A DNA stretch of 13,778 nt from CAJUOR01 sp964596105 (GTDB lineage: Bacteria; Bacillota_I; Bacilli_A; Erysipelotrichales; Coprobacillaceae), in contig CAZQRT010000036.1 in assembly GCA_964596105.1 (NCBI GenBank), positions 1 through 13,778 on the forward strand. Direction: 5' to 3'. The position numbers were made by a program, and so were the translations under genes. Position 1 is the first letter of the stretch. Each line of letters opens with the position of its first letter. The notes beneath the pieces are model-generated. The model saw only the letters and a list, made by a program, of their open reading frames with translations. It made no database searches and was not told where the DNA came from. This document shows positions 5,802 to 13,102 of this stretch, piece after piece.

Positions 5802-7064
5802 TTACTTATTATTATGCTTTCTGTTGCGGATCTTGCGGTTCATATAAACCGTGTAAACTTTCTTGGCGACAACCAGGCCGACCGCGCCCACCACAACGAT
5901 GATAACCAGCGCGATGACCGCTCTCAGAAGGAAGGTGGTGATGATTTTAAAGGCGGAGCGTACCGGGGTTTTCACCAGCAGCGGCCGGGTTTGCAGCAGG
6001 GTGTTGTTATAATACAGTTTGGCGGTGCCGCATTTTTCTCCTTTTGGCAACTGAGCGGCATCGGCATCGATGTCATACTCGACTTTTAAATTTTTCTCCT
6101 GTCCTTTCAGCATGGCCGGCGCTTCAAAATCGCTTTCCAGGACGGTTGATCCGCCGGCGTAGAAAAAGCCGTGCTTAATGGTCGGAGTGTTGACTAAGGT
6201 GTTGACATCCTCATAGAGCATGTAATCCTGAAAGGCGCTGTTGAATAATAATTTCAGGTCATGGATGATGGCGTCGGAGTCCGGACCGTCCATCAAAGCG
6301 ACGACAAACTCCGCGTCGTCTTTTTTGGCGTAGGCGACAAAAGTGGAACCCGCCTCATCGGTGTAGCCGGACTTGCCTGAGACGATCTCGGGAATATAAT
6401 TTTCTTTGTCCTCAGGGTCCATGCAGCGGTTGTAGGTGTAAAGCTCGCGCGACTGCTCGGTTTTATTGGTCGGGGGAATGACGTGCTCCAGCGCGGAGGT
6501 GATGGTGATATACTGTTTATTCTGGCTGGCGGTGCTTAAAATCCTCGCCAGATCGGCGGCGCAGGTGTAATGCTCTTCATCGTGCAGGCCGTGCGGGTTG
6601 GCGAAGTGGGTGTTTTCACAGCCGATTTCCGCGGCGCGGTCGTTCATCATGGTCACGAAGGCCTCGATGTCGCCGCCGCCGAGATATTCGGCGATGACAT
6701 TGGCGCAGTCATTGGCGCTGGCCAGACTGGTGGCGTACAAGGCGTCTTCCAGCGTGATTTTTTCATCCGGCTGCAGGGAGATATGGCTGCTGCCGTATTC
6801 GATAGACATCACGGCGTCATAGCTGGCGGAAAGCTCATCGCTCATCTTGCCCTTCTCACAGGCTAAAAGCATTGTCATAATCTTGGTCGTGCTGGCCGGG
6901 AAGTGGGCTTCGGAGCCGTTTTTATCAAACAGAATCCTCTGGCTGCTGACTTCCATCAGCACGGCCGATCCGCATTGCAGATCATCGGCGGTGATGAGCG
7001 CTTTGGCATGCAGCGGATTTAAAATCAGCAGCAGCGCAAACAGCAAAACCGCGAATTTTTTCAT
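5802..7064 (-). CDS. D-alanyl-D-alanine carboxypeptidase (DacA/DacF-type penicillin-binding protein)
   Basis: Serine peptidase that removes the terminal D-alanine from peptidoglycan stem peptides outside the cell. The 420 residues start with a signal peptide (basic MKK, then a hydrophobic core to about residue 20). All three S11 motifs are present: STTK at 58-61 (nucleophile S58), SAN at 116-118 and KSG at 231-233. A C-terminal beta domain follows, then a hydrophobic helix near 385-405 and a basic tail. That is a true membrane span rather than the amphipathic anchor of PBP5. ATG at 7064 is preferred over TTG at 7070: the AGAAGGTGAT site leaves a 9-nt gap to the ATG but only about 3 nt to the TTG. 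The gene is monocistronic. Confidence 0.93.
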   Translation of the reverse strand: MKKFAVLLFALLLILNPLHAKALITADDLQCGSAVLMEVSSQRILFDKNGSEAHFPASTTKIMTMLLACEKGKMSDELSASYDAVMSIEYGSSHISLQPDEKITLEDALYATSLASANDCANVIAEYLGGGDIEAFVTMMNDRAAEIGCENTHFANPHGLHDEEHYTCAADLARILSTASQNKQYITITSALEHVIPPTNKTEQSRELYTYNRCMDPEDKENYIPEIVSGKSGYTDEAGSTFVAYAKKDDAEFVVALMDGPDSDAIIHDLKLLFNSAFQDYMLYEDVNTLVNTPTIKHGFFYAGGSTVLESDFEAPAMLKGQEKNLKVEYDIDADAAQLPKGEKCGTAKLYYNNTLLQTRPLLVKTPVRSAFKIITTFLLRAVIALVIIVVVGAVGLVVAKKVYTVYMNRKIRNRKHNNK

Positions 7065-7086
7065 AACCAATCACCTTCTCCTCTAT

Positions 7087-7116
7087 AAAATACCACCAAT
7101 TTTAGTCGCTAGGCAA
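7087..7116 (-). promoter_or_regulatory. Probable promoter of the carboxypeptidase gene
   Basis: On the minus strand TTGCCT (7116-7111), an 18-nt spacer and TATTTT (7092-7087). The predicted start again falls close to the ribosome site. The boxes are only moderate matches. Confidence 0.45.
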
Positions 7117-7154
7117 CCTCTTTTTAAGCTTTCGCATGATTTGCGTGATTGGGC

Positions 7155-7183
7155 TTTCAAATACCGGGAAATTTTGATAGAAT
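7155..7183 (+). promoter_or_regulatory. Probable promoter of the lactonase-family gene
   Basis: Extended -10 TGA plus TAGAAT (7175-7183), with only a weak -35 (TTTCAA, 7155-7160) at 17 nt. It lies 23 nt before the ATG. Confidence 0.45.
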
Positions 7184-7206
7184 GAGGGTGAAAGCAGGGG
7201 ATCCTT

Positions 7207-8208
7207 ATGGCTAAAATTTATGTCGCCGGCGGCGACGGACTTTACGGTCTGGACTTGTCCAGAAACGGCCGTCTGACGCTTTTCCAGCATGAACCGATGA
7301 TCGACAAGCCGTCTTATCTGGTAAAAAAAGACGGCTGGCTTTATGTCGCGCGCAAAAATACCGGGAACCAGGACGATCGCGGCGGGATTGCCAATTATTC
7401 CATCGACCCAAACGGCAATCTGGCCTGCCACGACTCCTATCATTCCAGCGGGCACAGTTATACTCATCTTTGTGTGAGTGTCGATGACCGTTATCTGTTT
7501 GCCGCTAATTATGAGCTGGGCGCGACCGCCGCTTATGAGCTGAAGGATCACCGCGTGATCAAAAAGGTCAGTGTGGCCCATCATCAGGGGCATGGTCCGG
7601 TGGCCATCAGGCAGGACGGGCCGCATGTTCATCAGGTCGGTTTTACCAGCGACCGCCGTTTTTTATACAGCGTCGATTTGGGCAGCGACGAGATCGTGCT
7701 CTATCACTATGACCGGGCGGTTCTGGAGGAGTTCCGCAAGCAGAAAATCGTGCCCGGATCGGGTCCGCGGCATATGATTTTCGGTCGCGACGGACGTTTC
7801 AGCTACCTGGTTAACGAGCTGGCCAATACGATCATGGTCATGCATTATCATGACAGCATGTTCACGATGATTCAGATGATCGCGACCATCCCGCGCCATT
7901 ACCAGGGGGAAAACAGCGCCGCGGCGATTCATCTCAGTCACGACGGCCGCTATCTGTTTGTGTCTAACCGCGGTCATGACTCCATCGCCATGTATGCTTT
8001 GAATCCGGAAAACGGCAAGCTGTTTTTACTCAATATGGTCCATACTAAAAAGAGTCCCCGTGATTTTTGCATCGTGGATGACCAGTGGCTGGTGGCGGCC
8101 TGCCAGGGCAGTGACTGTCTCGAGGTTTTAAAGCTCGATCTGGCGGCGGAAAAACTGACCCCTGGCATCTTTGAACTGGACGTGCCTTCTCCGGTCTGCG
8201 TCGTGTAA
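7207..8208 (+). CDS. Lactonase-family seven-bladed beta-propeller (6-phosphogluconolactonase-like)
   Basis: 333-residue cytosolic protein of the YbhE/Pgl lactonase family, which in characterised members hydrolyses 6-phosphogluconolactone. Repeated blades of the form DxRYLFxxN or DGRxxYLVN are visible through the chain. Diagnostic stretches are GHGPVAIRQDGPHVHQVGF near 137-155, GSGPRHMIF, SHDGRYLFVSNRGHDSIAMY and KSPRDF. ATG at 7207 has AGGGGAT just upstream. There is no clear terminator before pgk, so some readthrough into the glycolytic operon is possible. No glucose-6-phosphate dehydrogenase gene is in view, so the pentose-phosphate role rests on family membership; many members have untested substrates. 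Confidence 0.85.
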   Translation: MAKIYVAGGDGLYGLDLSRNGRLTLFQHEPMIDKPSYLVKKDGWLYVARKNTGNQDDRGGIANYSIDPNGNLACHDSYHSSGHSYTHLCVSVDDRYLFAANYELGATAAYELKDHRVIKKVSVAHHQGHGPVAIRQDGPHVHQVGFTSDRRFLYSVDLGSDEIVLYHYDRAVLEEFRKQKIVPGSGPRHMIFGRDGRFSYLVNELANTIMVMHYHDSMFTMIQMIATIPRHYQGENSAAAIHLSHDGRYLFVSNRGHDSIAMYALNPENGKLFLLNMVHTKKSPRDFCIVDDQWLVAACQGSDCLEVLKLDLAAEKLTPGIFELDVPSPVCVV

Positions 8209-8259
8209 AAGAGAGCAGGTTACGGCTTTTTTACGGGCTTATTTTCGCTTAATAATACT

Positions 8260-8288
8260 TTTACAAGCACGCCAATAAATGATATAAT
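8260..8288 (+). promoter_or_regulatory. Strong promoter of pgk-tpiA
   Basis: TTTACA (8260-8265), an exact 17-nt spacer and consensus TATAAT (8283-8288). The predicted start is about 8295, at the first base of the AAGGAGGT ribosome site (8295-8302). This is the best-matched core promoter in the window, fitting a highly expressed glycolytic operon. Confidence 0.85.
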
Positions 8289-8310
8289 TTTTTTAAGGAG
8301 GTAATGAATC

Positions 8311-9495
8311 ATGAACAAAAAAACGATTAGGGATATTGATGTCAAAGGCAAAACAGTCCTGGTTCGCGTTGACTTCAATGTTCCGAGAGACAAAGATACG
8401 GGTGAAATTACCAATGACAACCGTATTGTCCAGGCTTTACCGACAATCAAGTATTTGATTGAACATGAACCTAAAGCGGTTGTTTTATTCTCTCACCTGG
8501 GCAAGGTGAAGACGGAAGAAGACAAGGCCAAAAATAATCTGGCTTGCGTGGCTGTCCGTCTCGAGGAATTATTAGGCAAACCGGTAACATTTGTGGATTG
8601 CACACGCGGCGAGGCTTTGGAGAACGCTATTAAGAACGCCCATGACGCGGCTGTGCTTTTAGTCCAGAATACCCGTTATGAACCGGGCGAGAGCAAGAAT
8701 GATCCGGAGCTCGGCGCTTACTGGGCTAGCCTGGGTGACGTGTTTGTGGAAGACGCGTTTGGCAGCGTGCATCGCGCGCATGCGTCCACGGCGGGCATCC
8801 CTGCTCATCTGCCTAGCGCGGTTGGTTTCCTTGTAGAGAAGGAAATTAATTACATCGGCAAGGCCATTGATGATCCGGAGAGACCGCTGGTTGCCATTCT
8901 TGGCGGGGCCAAGGTTTCCGATAAGATCGGGGTCATCGAGAATCTCTTGAAGATCGCCGACAAGGTTATTGTCGGCGGCGGCATGAGTTATACTTTCGCG
9001 GCCGCTCAGGGTCAGAAGGTCGGCACTTCTTTACTGGAAGAGGAACGCATCCCGTTAGCGAAAGAGTTCCTGGACAAGGCTCAGGGCAAGCTGATCCTGC
9101 CAATCGATACGGTTATTTCCGATAAGTTTGCCGAGGACGGCGACATCAAGGTTGTCGAAGGCGACATCCCGGATGGCTACATGGGTCTCGATATCGGCCC
9201 GAAGACGATCGAGCTGTTCAAGAAGGAACTGCAGGGTGCCAAGACGGTGCTCTGGAATGGCCCGATGGGTGTCTTTGAGATGGATACCTTTGCCAAGGGC
9301 ACGCTGGCCATTTGTGATGTTCTCGCGTCTCTGGAAGACTGCAATACCATCATCGGTGGCGGTGACAGCGCGGCAGCGATCATGAAGCTTGGTTACGCGG
9401 ATCGCGTTTCCCATATTTCTACCGGCGGCGGCGCGAGTCTGGAATACATGGAAGGCAAAGTGCTTCCTGGTATTGCCGCGATTGATGATAAATAA
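8311..9495 (+). CDS. pgk: Phosphoglycerate kinase
   Basis: Cytosolic glycolytic enzyme that makes ATP from 1,3-bisphosphoglycerate. The 394 residues, the normal length, carry RVDFNVP at 19-25, SHLGK in the substrate patch, NTRY, DAFGSVHRAHAST, the hinge and nucleotide-site segment ILGGAKVSDKIGV, WNGPMGVFE and the C-terminal GGGDSAAA. Two positions differ from the most common forms: SHLGK replaces SHLGR, and QNTRY replaces ENTRF. Both are conservative and need not affect activity. AAGGAGGT lies 8 nt before the ATG. The stop is followed by the ribosome site of tpiA, which overlaps it, so the two are co-transcribed. Confidence 0.97.
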   Translation: MNKKTIRDIDVKGKTVLVRVDFNVPRDKDTGEITNDNRIVQALPTIKYLIEHEPKAVVLFSHLGKVKTEEDKAKNNLACVAVRLEELLGKPVTFVDCTRGEALENAIKNAHDAAVLLVQNTRYEPGESKNDPELGAYWASLGDVFVEDAFGSVHRAHASTAGIPAHLPSAVGFLVEKEINYIGKAIDDPERPLVAILGGAKVSDKIGVIENLLKIADKVIVGGGMSYTFAAAQGQKVGTSLLEEERIPLAKEFLDKAQGKLILPIDTVISDKFAEDGDIKVVEGDIPDGYMGLDIGPKTIELFKKELQGAKTVLWNGPMGVFEMDTFAKGTLAICDVLASLEDCNTIIGGGDSAAAIMKLGYADRVSHISTGGGASLEYMEGKVLPGIAAIDDK

Positions 9496-9508
9496 GGAGC
9501 GGATAGCG

Positions 9509-10252
9509 ATGAGAAAACCAATTATCGTAGGAAACTGGAAAATGAACAAGACCATCGCGGAAACAAAGGCTTTTATTGAAGCGGTGGATCCTGAAGTGAA
9601 AGACAATGCCACCTGGGGCGTAGCGGTTCCTTACCTGGCTTTATCTGAGGCGAAGAAAACCGCCAAGAATTTAATTGTTTCCGCGCAGAATATTCACTTT
9701 AAGGACAGCGGCGCCTACACCGGTGAGGTCAGTGCCGCGATGCTGAAGGAAATCGGTATTGAATGGACGATTATCGGCCACTCCGAAAGACGTCAGTATT
9801 TTGGTGAGACGGATGAGACCGTGAATGCCAAGGTGCTGCAGGCTTTGAGTAACGGCATTATGCCGATCGTCTGCGTCGGCGAGACGCTGGATCAGTTTGA
9901 GGCGGGCATCACCGAAGAGGTTGTGCGCATTCAGACTAAGAAGGCTTTCAAGGGCTGCGACGCTGAGGGCATGAAGAAAGTGGTTATCGCTTATGAGCCG
10001 GTCTGGGCGATTGGCACGGGCAAAACCGCGACGAACGAAATCGCGGAAACGACTTGCGCGATCATTCGTGATGAGCTGAAGAAGCTGTTTGGTGAGGAGA
10101 CCGCGGAAGCGGTTCGCATCCAGTATGGCGGATCGGTAAAACCGGAAGGTGTCAAGACTCTGCTTGAGCAGCCGAATATCGACGGCGCTCTGGTTGGCGG
10201 CGCGAGCCTGCAGGTTGATTCCTACATCGCGATGATTAAAAATCTCGGATAA
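9509..10252 (+). CDS. tpiA: Triosephosphate isomerase
   Basis: Interconverts dihydroxyacetone phosphate and glyceraldehyde-3-phosphate. The 247 residues carry all catalytic groups: N9 and K11 in GNWKMN, H91 in IIGHSERRQYFGE, E163 in AYEPVWAIGTGK, and the phosphate-gripping loops YGGSVKP and GALVGGASL. The start is ATG at 9509, with AAGGAG at 9494-9499 overlapping the pgk stop. The longer in-frame reading from 9389 would overlap pgk by more than 100 bases and lacks a ribosome site. It is the second gene of the pgk operon, closed by a terminator. Confidence 0.97.
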   Translation: MRKPIIVGNWKMNKTIAETKAFIEAVDPEVKDNATWGVAVPYLALSEAKKTAKNLIVSAQNIHFKDSGAYTGEVSAAMLKEIGIEWTIIGHSERRQYFGETDETVNAKVLQALSNGIMPIVCVGETLDQFEAGITEEVVRIQTKKAFKGCDAEGMKKVVIAYEPVWAIGTGKTATNEIAETTCAIIRDELKKLFGEETAEAVRIQYGGSVKPEGVKTLLEQPNIDGALVGGASLQVDSYIAMIKNLG

Positions 10253-10258
10253 AATGAA

Positions 10259-10284
10259 GGCGGACAGTTTTGTCCGCTTTTTTC
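10259..10284 (+). terminator. Terminator of pgk-tpiA
   Basis: GCGGACA (10260-10266), loop GTTT, TGTCCGC (10271-10277), then six T. It lies 7 nt past the tpiA stop and ends only 4 nt before the ATG of the next ORF. Confidence 0.9.
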
Positions 10285-10287
10285 GGT

Positions 10288-10674
10288 ATGAATCAGCGTC
10301 TTGACAAAAAGCAGAGCTTTAAAAAGCGGCTGCAGAGCGCCATTCAGGAGATCAGGATCATCCTCAATCAGATTGACCGGCTGGAGGACGGCTATCCTGA
10401 TATCGATGAGAAGAACAAAGCCGAAAGGCTGGCTGACGCTTATTGTGATTTGGAGCTGGCGATGGCGCTTCTCGCGGTGATCTGGCGCAAGCTTTCGGAA
10501 AATCAGTTTGTGGAGTTGAGCGGGGAGGACCGCGAGGATGTGAACGCCCTGATTCACTCCAACCGCTTCACGTATGACAATCATCAGATCTATGTTCATT
10601 CCCGGCAGGATAAGCAAAGCATTGCCGTGGATCATTTTCTGAAAACCGCCGAAAGGATTTTAGATCAGCTTTGA
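10288..10674 (+). CDS. Uncharacterised small helical protein
   Basis: Not recognised. It is 128 residues, charged, and apparently all-helical and cytosolic: a basic opening (MNQRLDKKQSFKKRLQ), a long helix-prone stretch with heptad-like hydrophobics at about 15-32, and an acidic middle (LEDGYPDIDEKNKAERLADAYCDLE). There is no signal peptide or membrane span. Codon use and composition resemble its neighbours, which supports real coding. Its start is odd: ATG at 10288 comes 4 nt after the tpiA terminator's T-run, with no Shine-Dalgarno match and no clear promoter. It may depend on readthrough of that terminator or use an unusual initiation. A TTG at 10270 in the same frame lies inside the hairpin and is unlikely. 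Confidence 0.6.
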   Translation: MNQRLDKKQSFKKRLQSAIQEIRIILNQIDRLEDGYPDIDEKNKAERLADAYCDLELAMALLAVIWRKLSENQFVELSGEDREDVNALIHSNRFTYDNHQIYVHSRQDKQSIAVDHFLKTAERILDQL

Positions 10675-10687
10675 GCGTATGAAATCA

Positions 10688-10717
10688 TTATCCAAAAGCT
10701 GTTTTTTATGGTACAAT
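10688..10717 (+). promoter_or_regulatory. Promoter of the alpha/beta hydrolase gene
   Basis: Extended -10 TGG plus TACAAT (to 10717) with a weak -35 TTATCC (10688-10693) at 18 nt. The predicted start is about 10724, at the beginning of the AAGGGAGTGAT ribosome site. Confidence 0.65.
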
Positions 10718-10740
10718 GAGAGGAAGGGAGTGATTTTGAT

Positions 10741-11625
10741 ATGAAAAAAAGTTGGATTGTCGCCGGGGTATCGGCTGGAATTGCCGGGGGAGCGCTGGCT
10801 TTCTGGGAAGCGGGTAAACTGTTGTATCAGGATGCCTTTAAGACCGGCCGTCATGAGCCGGAAAAGGGACTCTGGCTGGAAACGATGCCTTATGAGGACA
10901 GATATCTGGTCAGTCCGGACGGCTTAAAGCTGCACGGGTCGCTGGTGAAGCAGGAGAATGCCAAGTTTATCTTTATCGTCATTCACGGCTACCGGCGCAG
11001 CGGCATCGAGATGAGCTACTACGGCCAGTGTTTCTATGAGGCTTTTGACTGCCATGTCTTCCTGCCGGATCTGCGCGGTCACGGCCAGAGCGAGGGCAAT
11101 TATGTCGGCTACGGTTATCCGGATCATCAGGATATCGCGCGCTGGGTGGATCTTCTGCATGAGGAGATGCCTGATCTGCCGATTGTCATTTTCGGCTTAT
11201 CGATGGGCGGCGCGACGGTGAATCTGTTAAGCAGTGTCGAGATGCCGAATGTCAAACTTTTGATTGAGGACTGCGGGTATTCCAATCTGTATGACGAGCT
11301 GGATTTCCAGTGTCATAAGAAGACGCCGTTCGGGCTGGCGCCGTTTTATCCGAGTGTCGCTCATTACATCAAGAAGGACTGCGGCTATTCCGTGAATGAG
11401 AGTAACGGTCTGGTCCATGTCGCCCGGGCGAAGTATCCGATGCTGTTTATTCACGGCCTGGCGGATGATGTCGTGCCTGGCGATATGGTTTATGATCTTT
11501 ACAATGCCTGCCCGACGCCTAAGGAGCTGCTCGTGATGGAAAATACCGGCCATGCCGACGCGATTTATGATGAGCATGAGCGCTACATGGAAGCGGTGGC
11601 CAGGATGATAGAAAAGTACGCATAG
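10741..11625 (+). CDS. Membrane-anchored alpha/beta hydrolase
   Basis: Serine hydrolase of the alpha/beta fold, 294 residues, similar to Bacillota proteins annotated as lysophospholipase-like or YqkD-like; the substrate is not known. An N-terminal hydrophobic helix (about 5-22) after MKKS is probably a signal anchor, placing the catalytic domain outside the membrane. Catalytic features are the oxyanion strand VIHGYRRSG (about 80-88), LPDLRGHGQSEGN (108-120), nucleophile S154 in GLSMGG, acid D242 or D243 in HGLADDVVP, and H271 in TGHAD. The ATG at 10741 has GGGAG 10 nt upstream. It is monocistronic; its stop codon sits in the left arm of its terminator. Confidence 0.88.
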   Translation: MKKSWIVAGVSAGIAGGALAFWEAGKLLYQDAFKTGRHEPEKGLWLETMPYEDRYLVSPDGLKLHGSLVKQENAKFIFIVIHGYRRSGIEMSYYGQCFYEAFDCHVFLPDLRGHGQSEGNYVGYGYPDHQDIARWVDLLHEEMPDLPIVIFGLSMGGATVNLLSSVEMPNVKLLIEDCGYSNLYDELDFQCHKKTPFGLAPFYPSVAHYIKKDCGYSVNESNGLVHVARAKYPMLFIHGLADDVVPGDMVYDLYNACPTPKELLVMENTGHADAIYDEHERYMEAVARMIEKYA

Positions 11626-11648
11626 AGTTTCCGCTCTATGCTTTTTTT
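11620..11648 (+). terminator. Terminator of the alpha/beta hydrolase gene
   Basis: GCATAGAG (11620-11627), loop TTTCCG, CTCTATGC (11634-11641), then seven T. The TAG stop codon of the gene (11623-11625) is part of the left arm. Confidence 0.88.
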
Positions 11649-11651
11649 CAT

Positions 11652-11680
11652 AAAAAAAAGAAGGCTTTGGCCTTCTTTAA
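11652..11680 (-). terminator. Terminator of the TPR/cold-shock-like gene
   Basis: AAAGAAGGC (11657-11665), 4-nt loop, GCCTTCTTT (11670-11678). On the minus strand it is followed by a run of T. The stop codon of the minus-strand gene (11679-11677) overlaps the stem. Confidence 0.85.
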
Positions 11681-12930
11681 TAATCAAAGCGGAAGTTGAA
11701 ACCGTCGTCTTCACTTTCCAGAATCAAAATGGCTTTGGTGGTGATGACGTCTTTCTTGCCGTCGTAGGTTTGAATCTTGGTGAAGTCAACCCGTTCATAA
11801 CGGCGGACTTCTTCATCGTAGATGAAATCAGCCTGGCGGAAGAATGTTGACTGCTCGCCTTGCACCGCGATCGTTCCCAGCATCTTCTCGGTGTTGTAAT
11901 GAACGACTTTGCCGTGTTTTCTTTCCACGAAAGCGTTGAGATGGCGTGTGACTTCATCAATCATGAGGTCGTAGAGATCGCCGCTGGTACGGGACGCGTA
12001 CTTTTCATCAACCTCAACCTCTTTGCCGTCCTCTTTCTCAAAGACCGCGAGCATCGCTTCCAAAAGTTCGACAATCTTTGGCTGGTCGGCTTTTTTGGCC
12101 GCCTCCAGAAGCAGGTTGTAAAGCTCGGTCTGTTTCTTGTCATAACCGCTGTTGTAAACATCATACAGAAGGTATGCGTTCGCCTTTTGATCCTCGCCGA
12201 TGCCGGCATAAATCCGGTAGAGATCCTTGTAGAAATTGACATTGTAGAACGCGTACTGCAAGGTCAGATACTCTCTTTCGCACTCCTCGTAGTTGCCTAA
12301 CGCCAGATTGGATTTCGCGCGATAAAGCCGGATCTGCAGGGCGTTGCGATGATGCCAGGTGATATTCAAAGCCATCGCCTGGTTCGCCAGCTCGATGCAC
12401 TTCTCATACTGTCCGGTTTCATATAAAGAACGAACCCCTAAACGATACCATCTTTCGAACTTGGATTCTCCCTCATGTTTGTTGTCGCGCACGTAAGGCT
12501 CTTTGCTGAGCAGGGTCGGATCCAGCTTCATCAAGTACGTATTGATCTTGTCATAATCAACCGGATCTTTTCTTAAGGCATAGCGCATCGCCGCGTTGCA
12601 CGCCGTCTCATAAGGTGAGAAACGCTCCTGTTTGCATAATTCCAGGATCTCATCGACGATCTCGTAAAATGTTTCCTCACTGACCTGATTCTCATTCGGG
12701 TTCTTTAAATACTTGTTGTAAAGGGCATATCCATACTGGTTGATATACACCTTTAAATCAGGACGAACCTCCAAAAATGTCCGGCCGACCTCAATCGCCT
12801 CGTCCAATCTATCCTGATTCTTTAAAGACTTGATGTAATCCATCGCTTCGAATTCCCGAAACGAATGAATATCCTCCTCAAATTTTTTCTGGTAGATGCT
12901 CAAGTCTTTTACCGCATCTCTTCTATCCAC
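11677..12930 (-). CDS. TPR-like repeat protein with C-terminal cold-shock-like (OB-fold) domain
   Basis: 417-residue soluble protein of unknown role. Residues about 20-330 are helical and TPR-like, with pairs such as LKNQDRLDEAIEVGRTFLEVRP, WYRLGVRSLYETGQYEKCIELANQAMAL and RAKSNLALGNYEECEREYLTL, typical of a protein-binding scaffold. Residues about 339-402 align with a cold-shock domain: GKVVHYNTEKMLGTI corresponds to the GxVxxFNxEKGFGFI strand pair and STFFRQADF to the VFVHFSAI strand. RNP aromatics are only partly kept, so nucleic-acid binding is a hypothesis. The start is GTG at 12930, supported by AGGAAGGTGAT ending 4 nt before it; the next in-frame ATG lies about 30 codons in. It has its own promoter and terminator. 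Confidence 0.75.
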   Translation of the reverse strand: MDRRDAVKDLSIYQKKFEEDIHSFREFEAMDYIKSLKNQDRLDEAIEVGRTFLEVRPDLKVYINQYGYALYNKYLKNPNENQVSEETFYEIVDEILELCKQERFSPYETACNAAMRYALRKDPVDYDKINTYLMKLDPTLLSKEPYVRDNKHEGESKFERWYRLGVRSLYETGQYEKCIELANQAMALNITWHHRNALQIRLYRAKSNLALGNYEECEREYLTLQYAFYNVNFYKDLYRIYAGIGEDQKANAYLLYDVYNSGYDKKQTELYNLLLEAAKKADQPKIVELLEAMLAVFEKEDGKEVEVDEKYASRTSGDLYDLMIDEVTRHLNAFVERKHGKVVHYNTEKMLGTIAVQGEQSTFFRQADFIYDEEVRRYERVDFTKIQTYDGKKDVITTKAILILESEDDGFNFRFDY

Positions 12931-12951
12931 AAAATCACCTTCCTGCTTGGC

Positions 12952-12980
12952 ATTATAACATAAATTGAAATAAATGTTTA
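12952..12980 (-). promoter_or_regulatory. Promoter of the TPR/cold-shock-like gene
   Basis: On the minus strand TAAACA (12980-12975), a 17-nt spacer and TATAAT (12957-12952), preceded by TGT to give an extended -10. Predicted start near 12945 abuts the AGGAAGG ribosome site. Confidence 0.75.
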
Positions 12981-13013
12981 TAAAAAATTATCCGACCATC
13001 ACACTTTTCATGA

Positions 13014-13053
13014 AAAATTCCTGACCCGTGACTGTTGCGGGTTGGAAATTTAT
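13014..13053 (+). repeat. Imperfect hairpin in the gene-poor stretch
   Basis: Core ACCCG (13024-13028) pairs with CGGGT (13038-13042) around a 9-nt loop. The flanks AAATTCC and GGAAATTT extend the stem through a bulge. No T-run follows, so it is not a terminator. Confidence 0.45.
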
Positions 13054-13071
13054 ATCTCACCGCGATATTAT

Positions 13072-13099
13072 CCGCCTGACGGCTGTCACCTTAAGGCGG
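13072..13099 (+). promoter_or_regulatory. Hairpin covering a candidate ribosome site
   Basis: CCGCCT (13072-13077) is complementary to AGGCGG (13094-13099). The right arm is part of AAGGCGGG, the only ribosome-like site for the small frame starting at 13103, so folding would hide it. The 16-nt loop contains a smaller GAC/GTC pairing. Confidence 0.35.
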
Positions 13100-13102
13100 G
13101 AA

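Noticed and set aside
7102..7632. 176-residue minus-strand open frame
   Set aside because: Antisense to the lactonase-family gene, which has clear family motifs. It also overlaps the divergent promoter region.
8209..8259. Terminator between the lactonase gene and pgk
   Set aside because: The region is T-rich, but I could not find a convincing stem before any T-run.
9055..9612. 185-residue minus-strand open frame
   Set aside because: Shadow of pgk and tpiA, both of which are certain.
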